A stretch of 13,840 nt of DNA from JBBROS01 sp043748985 (GTDB lineage: Bacteria > Pseudomonadota > Alphaproteobacteria > Acetobacterales > Acetobacteraceae), in contig JAYVEG010000135.1 of assembly GCA_043748985.1 (NCBI GenBank), forward strand, positions 1 through 13,840, written 5' to 3'. The notes under the pieces were generated by a model. It was not told the origin of the DNA. It worked only from the letters and a program-made list of their open reading frames with translations, and did not search any database. Positions 7,409-13,840 of this stretch are shown in pieces. Both the position numbers and the translations under genes were made by a program. Position 1 is the stretch's first letter. Every line of letters starts with the position of its first letter.

Positions 7409-8389
7409 TTGGACCAGATGATGCAGGTTATCGAGATGACGGCACCCGGCGGCCCCGAGGTTTTGGTCCCCGGCACAAGGCCGGTGCCGACGCCCAAGCC
7501 GCACGAAATCCTGGTCCGGGTCGCCGCCGCCGGCGTGAACGGCCCGGACATGATGCAGCGCAAGGGCCTCTACCCCCCGCCGCCAGGCGCCTCGGACCTG
7601 CTGGGCCTGGAGATCGCAGGTGAGATCGTGGCAATCGGCGCGGAGGTGACGACCTGGCACGTGGGCGATACCGTCTGCGCATTGACCGACGGCGGCGGCT
7701 ACGCCGAATACTGCGCGGTGGACGCTACCCACGCGCTCCCAATCCCCACAGGCGTCTCGGCACAGGACGCGGCAGGCCTGCCCGAAACCTTCATCACCGT
7801 CTGGAGCAACCTGTTCCTCGAAGGCGGCCTCAAGGCCGGCGAAACCCTCCTGGTGCACGGCGGCGCCGGCGGCATCGGCACGACCGCAATCCAGCTCGGC
7901 CGCGCCTTCGGCGCCCGCGTCTTCGCCACCGACAGCCCGGCAGAACGATGCCGCATCTGCCAGGAACTCGGCGCCGACACGGTCATCGACTACGACCGCG
8001 AGGATTTCGTCGACATCCTCCGCAAGGCCGGCGGCGCGAACATGATCCTCGATATCGTCGGCGGCCCCTACATCGAGCGGAACCTCAAGGCCGCCGCCGC
8101 TGGCGCACGGATCGTGCAGCTGGCCTTCGCACTCGGCTCGAAGGTCGAGCTCAACCTGATGCCCATCATGCTGAAGCGCATCACCTACACCGGCTCGACG
8201 CTCCGTACCCGCCCGGCCGCATTCAAGACTCGTGTGGTGACGGAACTGCGGAACCAGGTCTGGCCGAAGATCGCCGCTGGCACGATCCGCACGGTGACCA
8301 ACGAAGTGTTCCCCCTGGCCCGCGCCGCGGAGGCGCACGCCCGGATGCAGGCGGCCGGGCACACGGGTAAGATCCTGCTCGTGCCTTGA
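7409..8389 (+). CDS. NAD(P)H-quinone oxidoreductase, PIG3 type
   Basis: The 326-residue protein is a zinc-independent medium-chain dehydrogenase/reductase of the quinone oxidoreductase PIG3 subfamily, expected to reduce quinones or similar carbonyl compounds with NADPH in the cytosol. The N-terminal GroES-like domain contains IEMTAPGGPEVL (8-19), AGVNGPDMMQRKGLYPPPPGASD (41-63; usually AGVNRPD, so the R-to-G change at 45 is a small deviation), and ETFITVWSNLF (126-136). The nucleotide-binding Rossmann loop is HGGAGGIGTTAIQL (150-163). LDIVGG (214-219) and the LKRITYTGSTLRTR segment (255-268) are typical of PIG3 members. No cysteine/histidine zinc-ligand cluster is present. The start at TTG 7409 is chosen because GGAGGA is spaced correctly for it; ATG at 7418 would drop three residues and is the main alternative. 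It follows comEC by 2 bp and is probably cotranscribed with it; the physiological substrate cannot be told. Confidence 0.92.
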   Translation: MDQMMQVIEMTAPGGPEVLVPGTRPVPTPKPHEILVRVAAAGVNGPDMMQRKGLYPPPPGASDLLGLEIAGEIVAIGAEVTTWHVGDTVCALTDGGGYAEYCAVDATHALPIPTGVSAQDAAGLPETFITVWSNLFLEGGLKAGETLLVHGGAGGIGTTAIQLGRAFGARVFATDSPAERCRICQELGADTVIDYDREDFVDILRKAGGANMILDIVGGPYIERNLKAAAAGARIVQLAFALGSKVELNLMPIMLKRITYTGSTLRTRPAAFKTRVVTELRNQVWPKIAAGTIRTVTNEVFPLARAAEAHARMQAAGHTGKILLVP

Positions 8390-8506
8390 CGGGAACGATG
8401 GCGAACCCATCCACTGCGGTTAAGATGATGCAACCTTGGGGAGGGTGCGACTGAATGGATCGGGCGGAGGCTGCACGCCGCCGCGCCGGATTGGGGGAAT
8501 TTCGCC
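8390..8506. other. Intergenic region before the RND efflux operon
   Basis: These 117 bases separate the quinone oxidoreductase gene from the efflux adaptor gene and probably hold the promoter of the efflux operon. I found no convincing -35/-10 pair. A TTGACG at 8386-8391 overlaps the preceding stop codon, and a TAAGAT at 8421-8426 is too far from it (29 bp) to make a standard promoter. No strong terminator hairpin with a T-run and no clear repressor palindrome was seen. Confidence 0.4.
8493..8498 (+). promoter_or_regulatory. Shine-Dalgarno-like sequence supporting the GTG start of the efflux adaptor
   Basis: GGGGGA ends 8 nt before the GTG at 8507-8509. This spacing supports GTG as the true start of the adaptor gene; no in-frame ATG nearby would retain the signal peptide. 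Confidence 0.5.
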
Positions 8507-9643
8507 GTGATCACGACTTTGCGCCACCTGCTTTGCCTGGCGACGCTGACCTGTGCAGGCGCGGCCCTCGCCCAGGCCCCGCCCGCCCCGCCCGTGACCG
8601 TCAGCGCGCCGCTGCAGCGCGAGGTGACGGAATGGCTGGAATACACCGGACAGTTTGCCCCCATGGAGCTGGTCGAAATCCGCGCGCGCGTCAGCGGCTA
8701 TCTCACTGAACTCCGCTTCAAGGACGGCCAGCTGGTCAACAAGGGCGACCTTCTCCTGACCATCGATCCCAGGCCCTTCGAGATCGAGCTGCAACAGGCC
8801 GAGGCGCAGCGCGACACCGCCACGGCCCAACTCGATTTCGCAACGCGCGATGTGAACCGCGGCACTGCCCTCCGCCAGAACGACTTCCTCTCTGCCAGCA
8901 CCTTCGACCAGCGCGTGCAGCAGATGAAGACCGCAACCGCGGCGCTGAGCACGGCCAACGCGGCGATCCGCACGGCGAGGCTCGATCTCGAATACAGCCG
9001 CATCGTCTCTCCGATCGCGGGCCGCATCGGCAGCCGCCAGGTCTCGATCGGCAACCTCGTCACCGGGGGGGCGAACAACAACTCGACCCTGCTGGCAACG
9101 ATCGTATCGCTCGATCCCGTGTGGTTCGTGTTCGACATGAGCGAGAGCGACTTCCTGGTTTATCAACGCGCAGTCAGCGAGAAGCGCCTTGGCTCCCCGC
9201 GTGAGGCCGGAACCGTCGTGCAGCTCCGCCTGGATGACGAGACCGCGTGGGGCCGCCGTGGCGCCATCGACTTCGTGGACAACCAGATCGACCGCTCCTC
9301 TGGCACAATCCGCGTGCGCGCGACCTTCCCCAACCCGGACCTGTTCATAACCCCCGGTCAGTTCGGACGGCTGCGGCTCCCGGCATCCGAGCCGAAACTG
9401 GCTCTGCTGGTGCCGGACGCAGCCGTGACGACCGACCAGGCGCGCAAGGTGGTGATGACGGTCGACCCCGCCGGCACGGTGGTCCCGAAAGTGGTACAGA
9501 CCGGACCTATCGTCGACGGGCTCCGCGTGATCCGCGCCGGGTTGGACGCCGCCGACCAGGTGGTGACGGAAGGCCTGATGCGCGCGCGCCCCGGCACGAA
9601 AGTCACCCCCCAACCCGGCAAGATCAGCGCGGCGTCCAACTGA
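8507..9643 (+). CDS. RND efflux periplasmic adaptor (membrane fusion protein)
   Basis: This 378-residue protein is the HlyD/AcrA-family adaptor that links an inner-membrane RND pump to an outer-membrane channel. A signal peptide is clear: a charged start, hydrophobic residues 8-20 and an ALA-Q cleavage site near 22. There is no good lipobox, so it is probably not a lipoprotein, unlike AcrA. The first lipoyl half is at about 53-90 (VEIRARVSGYLTELRFKDGQLVNKGDLLLTIDP region). An alpha-helical hairpin rich in Ala/Gln/Thr follows (91-165), then the second lipoyl half EYSRIVSPIAGRIGSRQVSIGNLV (162-185) and beta-barrel and membrane-proximal domains, including GTIRVRATFPNPDLFITPGQFGRL. The GTG start at 8507 is supported by GGGGGA 8 nt upstream. 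The stop codon shares one base with the start of the permease gene (TGATG), so the two are co-translated. Substrates cannot be deduced; no regulator gene adjoins. Confidence 0.95.
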   Translation: MITTLRHLLCLATLTCAGAALAQAPPAPPVTVSAPLQREVTEWLEYTGQFAPMELVEIRARVSGYLTELRFKDGQLVNKGDLLLTIDPRPFEIELQQAEAQRDTATAQLDFATRDVNRGTALRQNDFLSASTFDQRVQQMKTATAALSTANAAIRTARLDLEYSRIVSPIAGRIGSRQVSIGNLVTGGANNNSTLLATIVSLDPVWFVFDMSESDFLVYQRAVSEKRLGSPREAGTVVQLRLDDETAWGRRGAIDFVDNQIDRSSGTIRVRATFPNPDLFITPGQFGRLRLPASEPKLALLVPDAAVTTDQARKVVMTVDPAGTVVPKVVQTGPIVDGLRVIRAGLDAADQVVTEGLMRARPGTKVTPQPGKISAASN

Positions 9644-12600
9644 TGCGCTTCACCCATTTCTTCATCGACCACCCAATCTTCGCATCGGTGATATCCTTCT
9701 TCATCACCATCGTCGGCGCCTTCGCCTATTTCACGCTGCCGGTCGCCCAATATCCGGAGATCGCGCCGCCCACCATCCAAATCGCCGCCACCTACCCCGG
9801 TGCCTCCGCCGAGGTCGTCAGCCAGACTGTCTCCACCCCGCTCGAACAGCAGATCAACGGCGTCGAGAACATGCTCTACATGAGCAGCCAGGCCACCGGC
9901 GATGGCAAGCTCACCATCACCGTCACCTTCCGCCTCGGCACCAACCTCGACACCGCCCAGGTCCTTACCCAAAACCGCATCGCCACCGCCATCCCCCGCC
10001 TGCCCGACCAGGTGCAGCGGCTGGGCGTCACCGTAAAGAAGGCCTCCCCCGACCTGATGATGGTCGTGCACCTCTATTCGCCCGAAAACACCCGCGACCA
10101 GCTCTACCTCAGCAACTACGCGACCCTCCAGGTGAAGGATGTCCTGGCGCGCACCCCAGGCGTGGGCGACGCCAACATCGTCGGCGCCCGCGACTACGCC
10201 ATGCGCATCTGGCTCGACCCGGACAAGATCGCCGCCCGCGGCCTGAACGCCGGCGAGGTTGTCAGCGCCCTCCAGGCGGAGAACGTGCAAGTCAGCGCCG
10301 GCGTCCTCAACCAGCCCCCCGTCAACACGCCCGGCGCCTTCCAGCTCAGCGTCGAGACCCTGGGCCGCCTGAGCACCCCCGAGCAGTTCGGCGACATCGT
10401 CGTTCGCACCGACCCGGCCGGACGCATTACCCGCATCCGCGACATCGCCCGCGTCGAACTCGCCGCGCAGGACTACAACGCCAACGGCTACCTCGACGCC
10501 CGCACCGCGGTCCCCATGCTGATCTTCCAGCAACCCGGCTCCAACGCGCTCGACACCGCCAAGCGCGTGCGCAACACAATGGCCCGGCTGGCGACATCTT
10601 TCCCAACCGGCGTCGCCTACGACATCGTCTACGACCCTACCCAGTTCATCGCGCAGTCGGTCGAGGCCGTTCAGCACACCATCTTCGAAGCGGTGGTCCT
10701 GGTCGTCATCGTGGTCGTCCTGTTCCTGCAGACATGGCGCGCCTCCGTTATTCCCATCATCGCCATTCCAATCTCTCTGGTCGGCACCTTCGCTGTGCTG
10801 GCGGCATTCGGCTTCTCGCTCAACAACCTCAGCCTGTTCGGCCTCGTCCTGGCGGTGGGCATCGTCGTCGACGACGCCATCGTGGTCGTGGAGAACGTGG
10901 AGCGGAACCTCCGCCTGGGCCTCACCCCGCGCGAGGCCGCCCACCGCACCATGGACGAAGTCTCCGGCGCACTGGTCGCCATTGCACTTACCCTGTGTGC
11001 GGTCTTCATCCCCTCGGCCTTCATCAGCGGCATCTCAGGCCAGTTCTTCCGCCAGTTCGCCATCACCATCGCCGCCTCCACCGTCATCTCCGCCGTGGTG
11101 TCCCTGACGCTCAGCCCGGCGCTCTGCGCGCTGCTGTTCAAGCCGCACGCCCACGAGCCCGTCCGTCACGGTCTGCTCGCCCGCCCGTTCGTCGCATTCT
11201 TCAACGGCTTCAACCGCGCATTCGACTGGCTGTCCGACCGCTACGGCCGCCTGACCGGCCGCCTCGCCCGGCTGTCGGCGATCATGTTGGTGCTCTACGC
11301 CGGTCTCGTGGGTCTGGCCGGCTGGCAGTTCGCCCGCGCCCCCACCGGTTTCATCACCAACCAGGACCTCGGCTTTCTCCTGAACATCATCCAGCTTCCC
11401 CCGGGCTCCTCCCTGTCCCGAACCGATGCTGTGGTGCGGGAGGCCACGCGCATCGTCCTCGACACCCCCGGCGTCGCCCACACCGTCCCCTTCGCCGGCT
11501 TCGACGCAGCCACAGGCACCAACGGCTCATTCGCCGGCATCGTCTTCGCCCCCCTGCTGCCGTTCGAGGAGCGAGCCGCCGCCGGCCTGACCTCGGAAAA
11601 GATAACCGCAGACCTCCGCCGCCGCCTCTCCGCGATCAAGGGTGCGCTCGTGCTTACCCTAGCGCCCCCACCCGTCCGCGGCATCGGCACCGCGGGCGGC
11701 TTCAAGCTGCTGGTCCAGGACAAACTGGGCCGCGGCCCGGCCGCCCTCGAGGCAGCAACCCAGGACCTCGTCCAGGCCGCCAACAAGACCGAAGGCCTCG
11801 CCAATGTCTTCAGCCTGTTCAACACCCGCACCCCGAAAGTCTACGCCGACATCGACCGGGTCCGCGCCCAGATCCTCGGCGTGCCCGCCAACAAGGTGTT
11901 CGAGGCGCTGCAGGTCTATCTCGGTTCCGCCTACATCAACGATTTCAACATCCTCGGCCGCACCTACCAGGTCATCGCCCAGGCCGACGAGCCCTTCCGC
12001 CGCGACCCCCACGACATCGCCAACCTCAAGACCCGCAACAACGCCGGCCGCATGGTCCCCATCGGCTCGGTCGCCACCCTACGTGACATCACAGGCCCCT
12101 ACCGCGTGCCCCGCTACAACCTCTACCCCGCCGCCGAGGTCCAGGGCGCGACCCTTCCCGGCTACTCCTCCGGCTACGGCATCGCCGCCATGGAACGCTT
12201 GGCCGCCGAGCGCCTGCCCGACGGCTACGGCTTCGAATGGACCGAACTCGCCTACCAGCAGAAGCTCGCCGGCAATACCATCCTGTTGATCTTCGCCGCC
12301 TCGACCCTGTTCGTCTTCCTCGTCCTGGCGGCCCAATACGAAAGCTGGACCCTCCCGCTCGCCATCATCCTGATTGTGCCCATGTGCTTGCTCGCCGCCG
12401 TCACCGGCCTGCTGATCCGCGGCATGAACATCGACATTCTCGCCCAGATCGGCTTCGTGGTGCTGGTCGGCCTCGCGGCAAAGAACGCCATCCTGATCGT
12501 GGAATTCGCCAAACAATCCGAAGAGGACGGCGCCAACCCCCTCGAAGCCGCCATGAATGCCGCCCGCACCCGCCTGCGCCCGATCCTCATGACATCCTTC

Positions 12601-12822
12601 GCCTTCGTCTTCGGCGTGATCCCGCTGGCCATCGCCACCGGCGCCGGCGCGGAAATGCGCCAGGTCCTGGGAACCGCGATGTTCTTCGGCATGCTGGGCG
12701 TGACGGTCTTCGGCTTGTTGTTCACTCCGGTATTCTACGTTGTGGTCCGACGTATCGGCCGGCGGCAGGTGGAGGCGCCCGAGTCGCACCCGGTGGTGTT
12801 GGGCGGCCAGCCGGCGGAGTAG
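9643..12822 (+). CDS. RND efflux transporter permease, HAE1/AcrB family
   Basis: The 1059-residue protein is a proton-driven, trimeric inner-membrane drug/solute pump; the length is normal for AcrB relatives. It starts MRFTHFFIDHPIFASV with the first membrane helix at about 10-32 (VAQYPEIAPPTIQI follows, as in the family). The first porter domain covers about 33-335, then helices 2-6 (about 345-560). Proton-relay residues are visible: D410 and D411 in GIVVDDAIVVVENVER (406-421), and K947 in GLAAKNAILIVEF. The second porter domain spans about 570-880 (RAPTGFITNQDLGFL at its start), followed by the last helices and a short basic/acidic tail. The start at 9643 overlaps the adaptor stop as TGATG; the frame is open upstream to 9247, but that region codes for the adaptor in another frame. 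No outer-membrane factor gene follows, so the pump must use a channel encoded elsewhere. It converges on the solute-binding protein gene. Confidence 0.97.
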   Translation: MRFTHFFIDHPIFASVISFFITIVGAFAYFTLPVAQYPEIAPPTIQIAATYPGASAEVVSQTVSTPLEQQINGVENMLYMSSQATGDGKLTITVTFRLGTNLDTAQVLTQNRIATAIPRLPDQVQRLGVTVKKASPDLMMVVHLYSPENTRDQLYLSNYATLQVKDVLARTPGVGDANIVGARDYAMRIWLDPDKIAARGLNAGEVVSALQAENVQVSAGVLNQPPVNTPGAFQLSVETLGRLSTPEQFGDIVVRTDPAGRITRIRDIARVELAAQDYNANGYLDARTAVPMLIFQQPGSNALDTAKRVRNTMARLATSFPTGVAYDIVYDPTQFIAQSVEAVQHTIFEAVVLVVIVVVLFLQTWRASVIPIIAIPISLVGTFAVLAAFGFSLNNLSLFGLVLAVGIVVDDAIVVVENVERNLRLGLTPREAAHRTMDEVSGALVAIALTLCAVFIPSAFISGISGQFFRQFAITIAASTVISAVVSLTLSPALCALLFKPHAHEPVRHGLLARPFVAFFNGFNRAFDWLSDRYGRLTGRLARLSAIMLVLYAGLVGLAGWQFARAPTGFITNQDLGFLLNIIQLPPGSSLSRTDAVVREATRIVLDTPGVAHTVPFAGFDAATGTNGSFAGIVFAPLLPFEERAAAGLTSEKITADLRRRLSAIKGALVLTLAPPPVRGIGTAGGFKLLVQDKLGRGPAALEAATQDLVQAANKTEGLANVFSLFNTRTPKVYADIDRVRAQILGVPANKVFEALQVYLGSAYINDFNILGRTYQVIAQADEPFRRDPHDIANLKTRNNAGRMVPIGSVATLRDITGPYRVPRYNLYPAAEVQGATLPGYSSGYGIAAMERLAAERLPDGYGFEWTELAYQQKLAGNTILLIFAASTLFVFLVLAAQYESWTLPLAIILIVPMCLLAAVTGLLIRGMNIDILAQIGFVVLVGLAAKNAILIVEFAKQSEEDGANPLEAAMNAARTRLRPILMTSFAFVFGVIPLAIATGAGAEMRQVLGTAMFFGMLGVTVFGLLFTPVFYVVVRRIGRRQVEAPESHPVVLGGQPAE

Positions 12823-12834
12823 CCGGGCTACTTC
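12816..12834. terminator. Small hairpin spanning both stop codons of the convergent genes
   Basis: An 8-bp stem (one G-T pair) with a CGG loop runs from 12816 to 12834; its core is GTAGCCGGGCTAC at 12819-12831. It contains the TAG of the permease gene (12820-12822) and the TAG of the solute-binding protein gene (complement of 12828-12830). The position between converging genes suggests a bidirectional transcription end. No T-run follows on either strand, so a standard intrinsic terminator is doubtful and the symmetry may partly follow from two TAG stops placed 5 bp apart. Confidence 0.35.
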
Positions 12835-13840
12835 CCCTTCTTCGACCCGATCCGTTCATCCCACATGCGGAATGCCACAACCATCCGGTCGGTCGTCAGC
12901 GGCAACTCGATCGGATGCCCCGCAATCAGCGCCTCGTAGTCAGGCCGGCCATACTCGGCAATCGCCGCCTGGCTCTTGGCCGGCGCCATGAAAAGCGGCA
13001 CGTCGCGAACGGCCGGGCCAGGATAGAGGTAGCCGTCATCGTAGCTGACAGCCTGCTGCGACGGCTGCAGCACGAACCGCATCATCGCCAGCAGCACAGC
13101 CAACCGATCATCCGGGACGCCTCGCGGCACCGCCATGAAGAACGCGTCGGACACCCAATGAAACCCGTCGAGCACCGCAACCCGCGCCTCCTTTGGAACA
13201 ATCCCAAGCACGCGCGGGTTGATGTCCCAGCCCGTGGTGGTGACGATCAGGTCGCGCGACCCCTCGCCAAGCTCCTTCATCGTAGGCCCGGTGCCGCTCG
13301 GATAATACTCGACGAACGGGTTCAACGCCTCAAGATAGGCCCACGTCTTTGCCCAACCATGAACCGGATCCTTGGGATCCGCATCCCCAAGCAGATAAGG
13401 CAGCCCCATCATGAACGTCCGCCCCGGCCCGGAATTGGCGGGCCGGGCATACATGAACCGGTTGGGATGCGCCCGCGCCCAATCGAGCAATTCCGCCGCC
13501 GAAGCAGGTGGCACCGCAACCCGCTCCGGTAGGTATTCCAGCAGCGGCCCCGACGGATAATAGTTCATAACCACACCAAAACCCTGCCCCTGCGCGGTAT
13601 GCAGCGCCAGCGCCGGAGGCTGCAGGACAGCGCCGAAATCCGGAAGGTCGCCCGCGTGGTCTGGTAGCAGTCGCAGCCATTGCTGGTTCTCCAACCCGGC
13701 CGCAAGCCCGTCGCTCCCGGTCAGCACCAGGTCGATATCCACGCGCCCAGCAGCCTGCTGCGCCCGCAGCTTGGCAGAAAGCTCCGGGGCAGGGGCCTTG
13801 CTGAAGGTCAGGCGCGAGATCAGCCCAGGATTGCTCGTGC
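12828..13840 (-). CDS. ABC transporter extracellular solute-binding protein (5' end outside window)
   Basis: The visible 336 residues are the C-terminal part of a periplasmic substrate-binding protein of the type 2 (PotD/iron-binding-like) fold, which delivers a solute to an ABC importer. The frame is open to the right edge (the first readable residues are TSNPGLISRLTFSK), so the signal peptide and start lie beyond it. An internal GTG at 13742 is not the true start. Recognisable segments include LVLTGSDGLAAGLENQQW, GFGVVMNYYPSGPLLEYLPERV, RFMYARPANSGPGRTFMMGL, TMKELGEGSRDLIVTTTGWD, VLDGFHWVSDAFFMAVPRGV, YDDGYLYPGPAVRDVPLFMA and a lysine-rich end (GSKKGK). These fit solute-binding proteins often annotated as spermidine/putrescine- or YnjB-like; the ligand cannot be deduced. 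Transporter partners would lie outside the window or elsewhere. It converges on the RND permease gene with a 5-bp gap and has no obvious functional link to it. Confidence 0.88.
   Translation of the reverse strand, partial: TSNPGLISRLTFSKAPAPELSAKLRAQQAAGRVDIDLVLTGSDGLAAGLENQQWLRLLPDHAGDLPDFGAVLQPPALALHTAQGQGFGVVMNYYPSGPLLEYLPERVAVPPASAAELLDWARAHPNRFMYARPANSGPGRTFMMGLPYLLGDADPKDPVHGWAKTWAYLEALNPFVEYYPSGTGPTMKELGEGSRDLIVTTTGWDINPRVLGIVPKEARVAVLDGFHWVSDAFFMAVPRGVPDDRLAVLLAMMRFVLQPSQQAVSYDDGYLYPGPAVRDVPLFMAPAKSQAAIAEYGRPDYEALIAGHPIELPLTTDRMVVAFRMWDERIGSKKGK

Noticed and set aside
8386..8426. TTGACG and TAAGAT as a promoter for the efflux operon.
   Set aside because: The spacer is 29 bp, far from the usual 16-18.
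9065..9071. A run of seven G in the adaptor gene as a phase-variable tract.
   Set aside because: Seven G is short in such GC-rich DNA, the frame is intact, and nothing else points to phase variation.
9247..9642. The RND permease frame is open 132 codons upstream of its start.
   Set aside because: It overlaps the adaptor gene in another frame and is Arg/Pro/Gly-rich; the family N-terminus is clearly MRFTHFFIDHPIF at 9643.
9358..10944. A 528-codon minus-strand frame inside the RND genes.
   Set aside because: It is composed of Gly/Asp/Val/Glu-rich low-complexity sequence typical of the complement of GC-rich membrane-protein codons, and lies wholly within two certain genes.
13740..13742. GTG as the start of the solute-binding protein.
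   Set aside because: The frame and family-like sequence continue upstream to the window edge, so this GTG is an internal valine.

Overview
The window is high-GC DNA with densely packed genes, short gaps and mostly C or G at third codon positions. Protein style and gene order suggest an alphaproteobacterium, probably of the Rhodospirillales/Acetobacterales type. The clues are a pyrB-pyrC'-plsY run, gltX lying back to back with a comEC block, and a short ComEC without a nuclease domain. This placement is inference from recognised families; no rRNA or other phylogenetic marker is present.

Left part (1-3781, minus strand): read in transcription order it holds gltX (glutamyl-tRNA synthetase), a 151-bp gap filled by a long imperfect palindrome, pyrB (aspartate carbamoyltransferase), pyrC' (a dihydroorotase homologue that has lost key metal ligands), and the first 11 codons of what is probably plsY. 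pyrB/pyrC' overlap by 8 nt and pyrC'/plsY by 4 nt, so these three are very likely co-translated. PyrB makes carbamoyl-aspartate for pyrimidine synthesis, and PyrC' probably serves as its structural partner.

Middle part (3878-8389, plus strand): a flavin-dependent (luciferase-like) monooxygenase of the NtaA/SnaA/DszA group diverges from gltX. It is followed after 43 bp by comEC (DNA-uptake channel), and comEC is followed 2 bp later by a PIG3-type NAD(P)H quinone oxidoreductase with a well-placed Shine-Dalgarno sequence. These three are probably transcribed together but do not form an obvious pathway.

Right part (8507-12822, plus strand): a two-gene RND efflux operon, with a periplasmic adaptor whose stop codon overlaps the start of an AcrB-type permease. 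No outer-membrane channel or regulator gene lies beside it. On the opposite strand, converging on the permease gene with a 5-bp gap, is the C-terminal part of an ABC-transporter solute-binding protein that runs off the right edge of the window.

No tRNA, rRNA, CRISPR array, insertion sequence or prophage gene was seen. No stretch longer than 300 bases lacks a gene; the largest gaps are 2242-2392, 8390-8506 and 3782-3877. I found no convincing new multi-gene system. The points most worth checking are the degenerate PyrC', the palindrome upstream of pyrB, and the monooxygenase gene placed between gltX and comEC.
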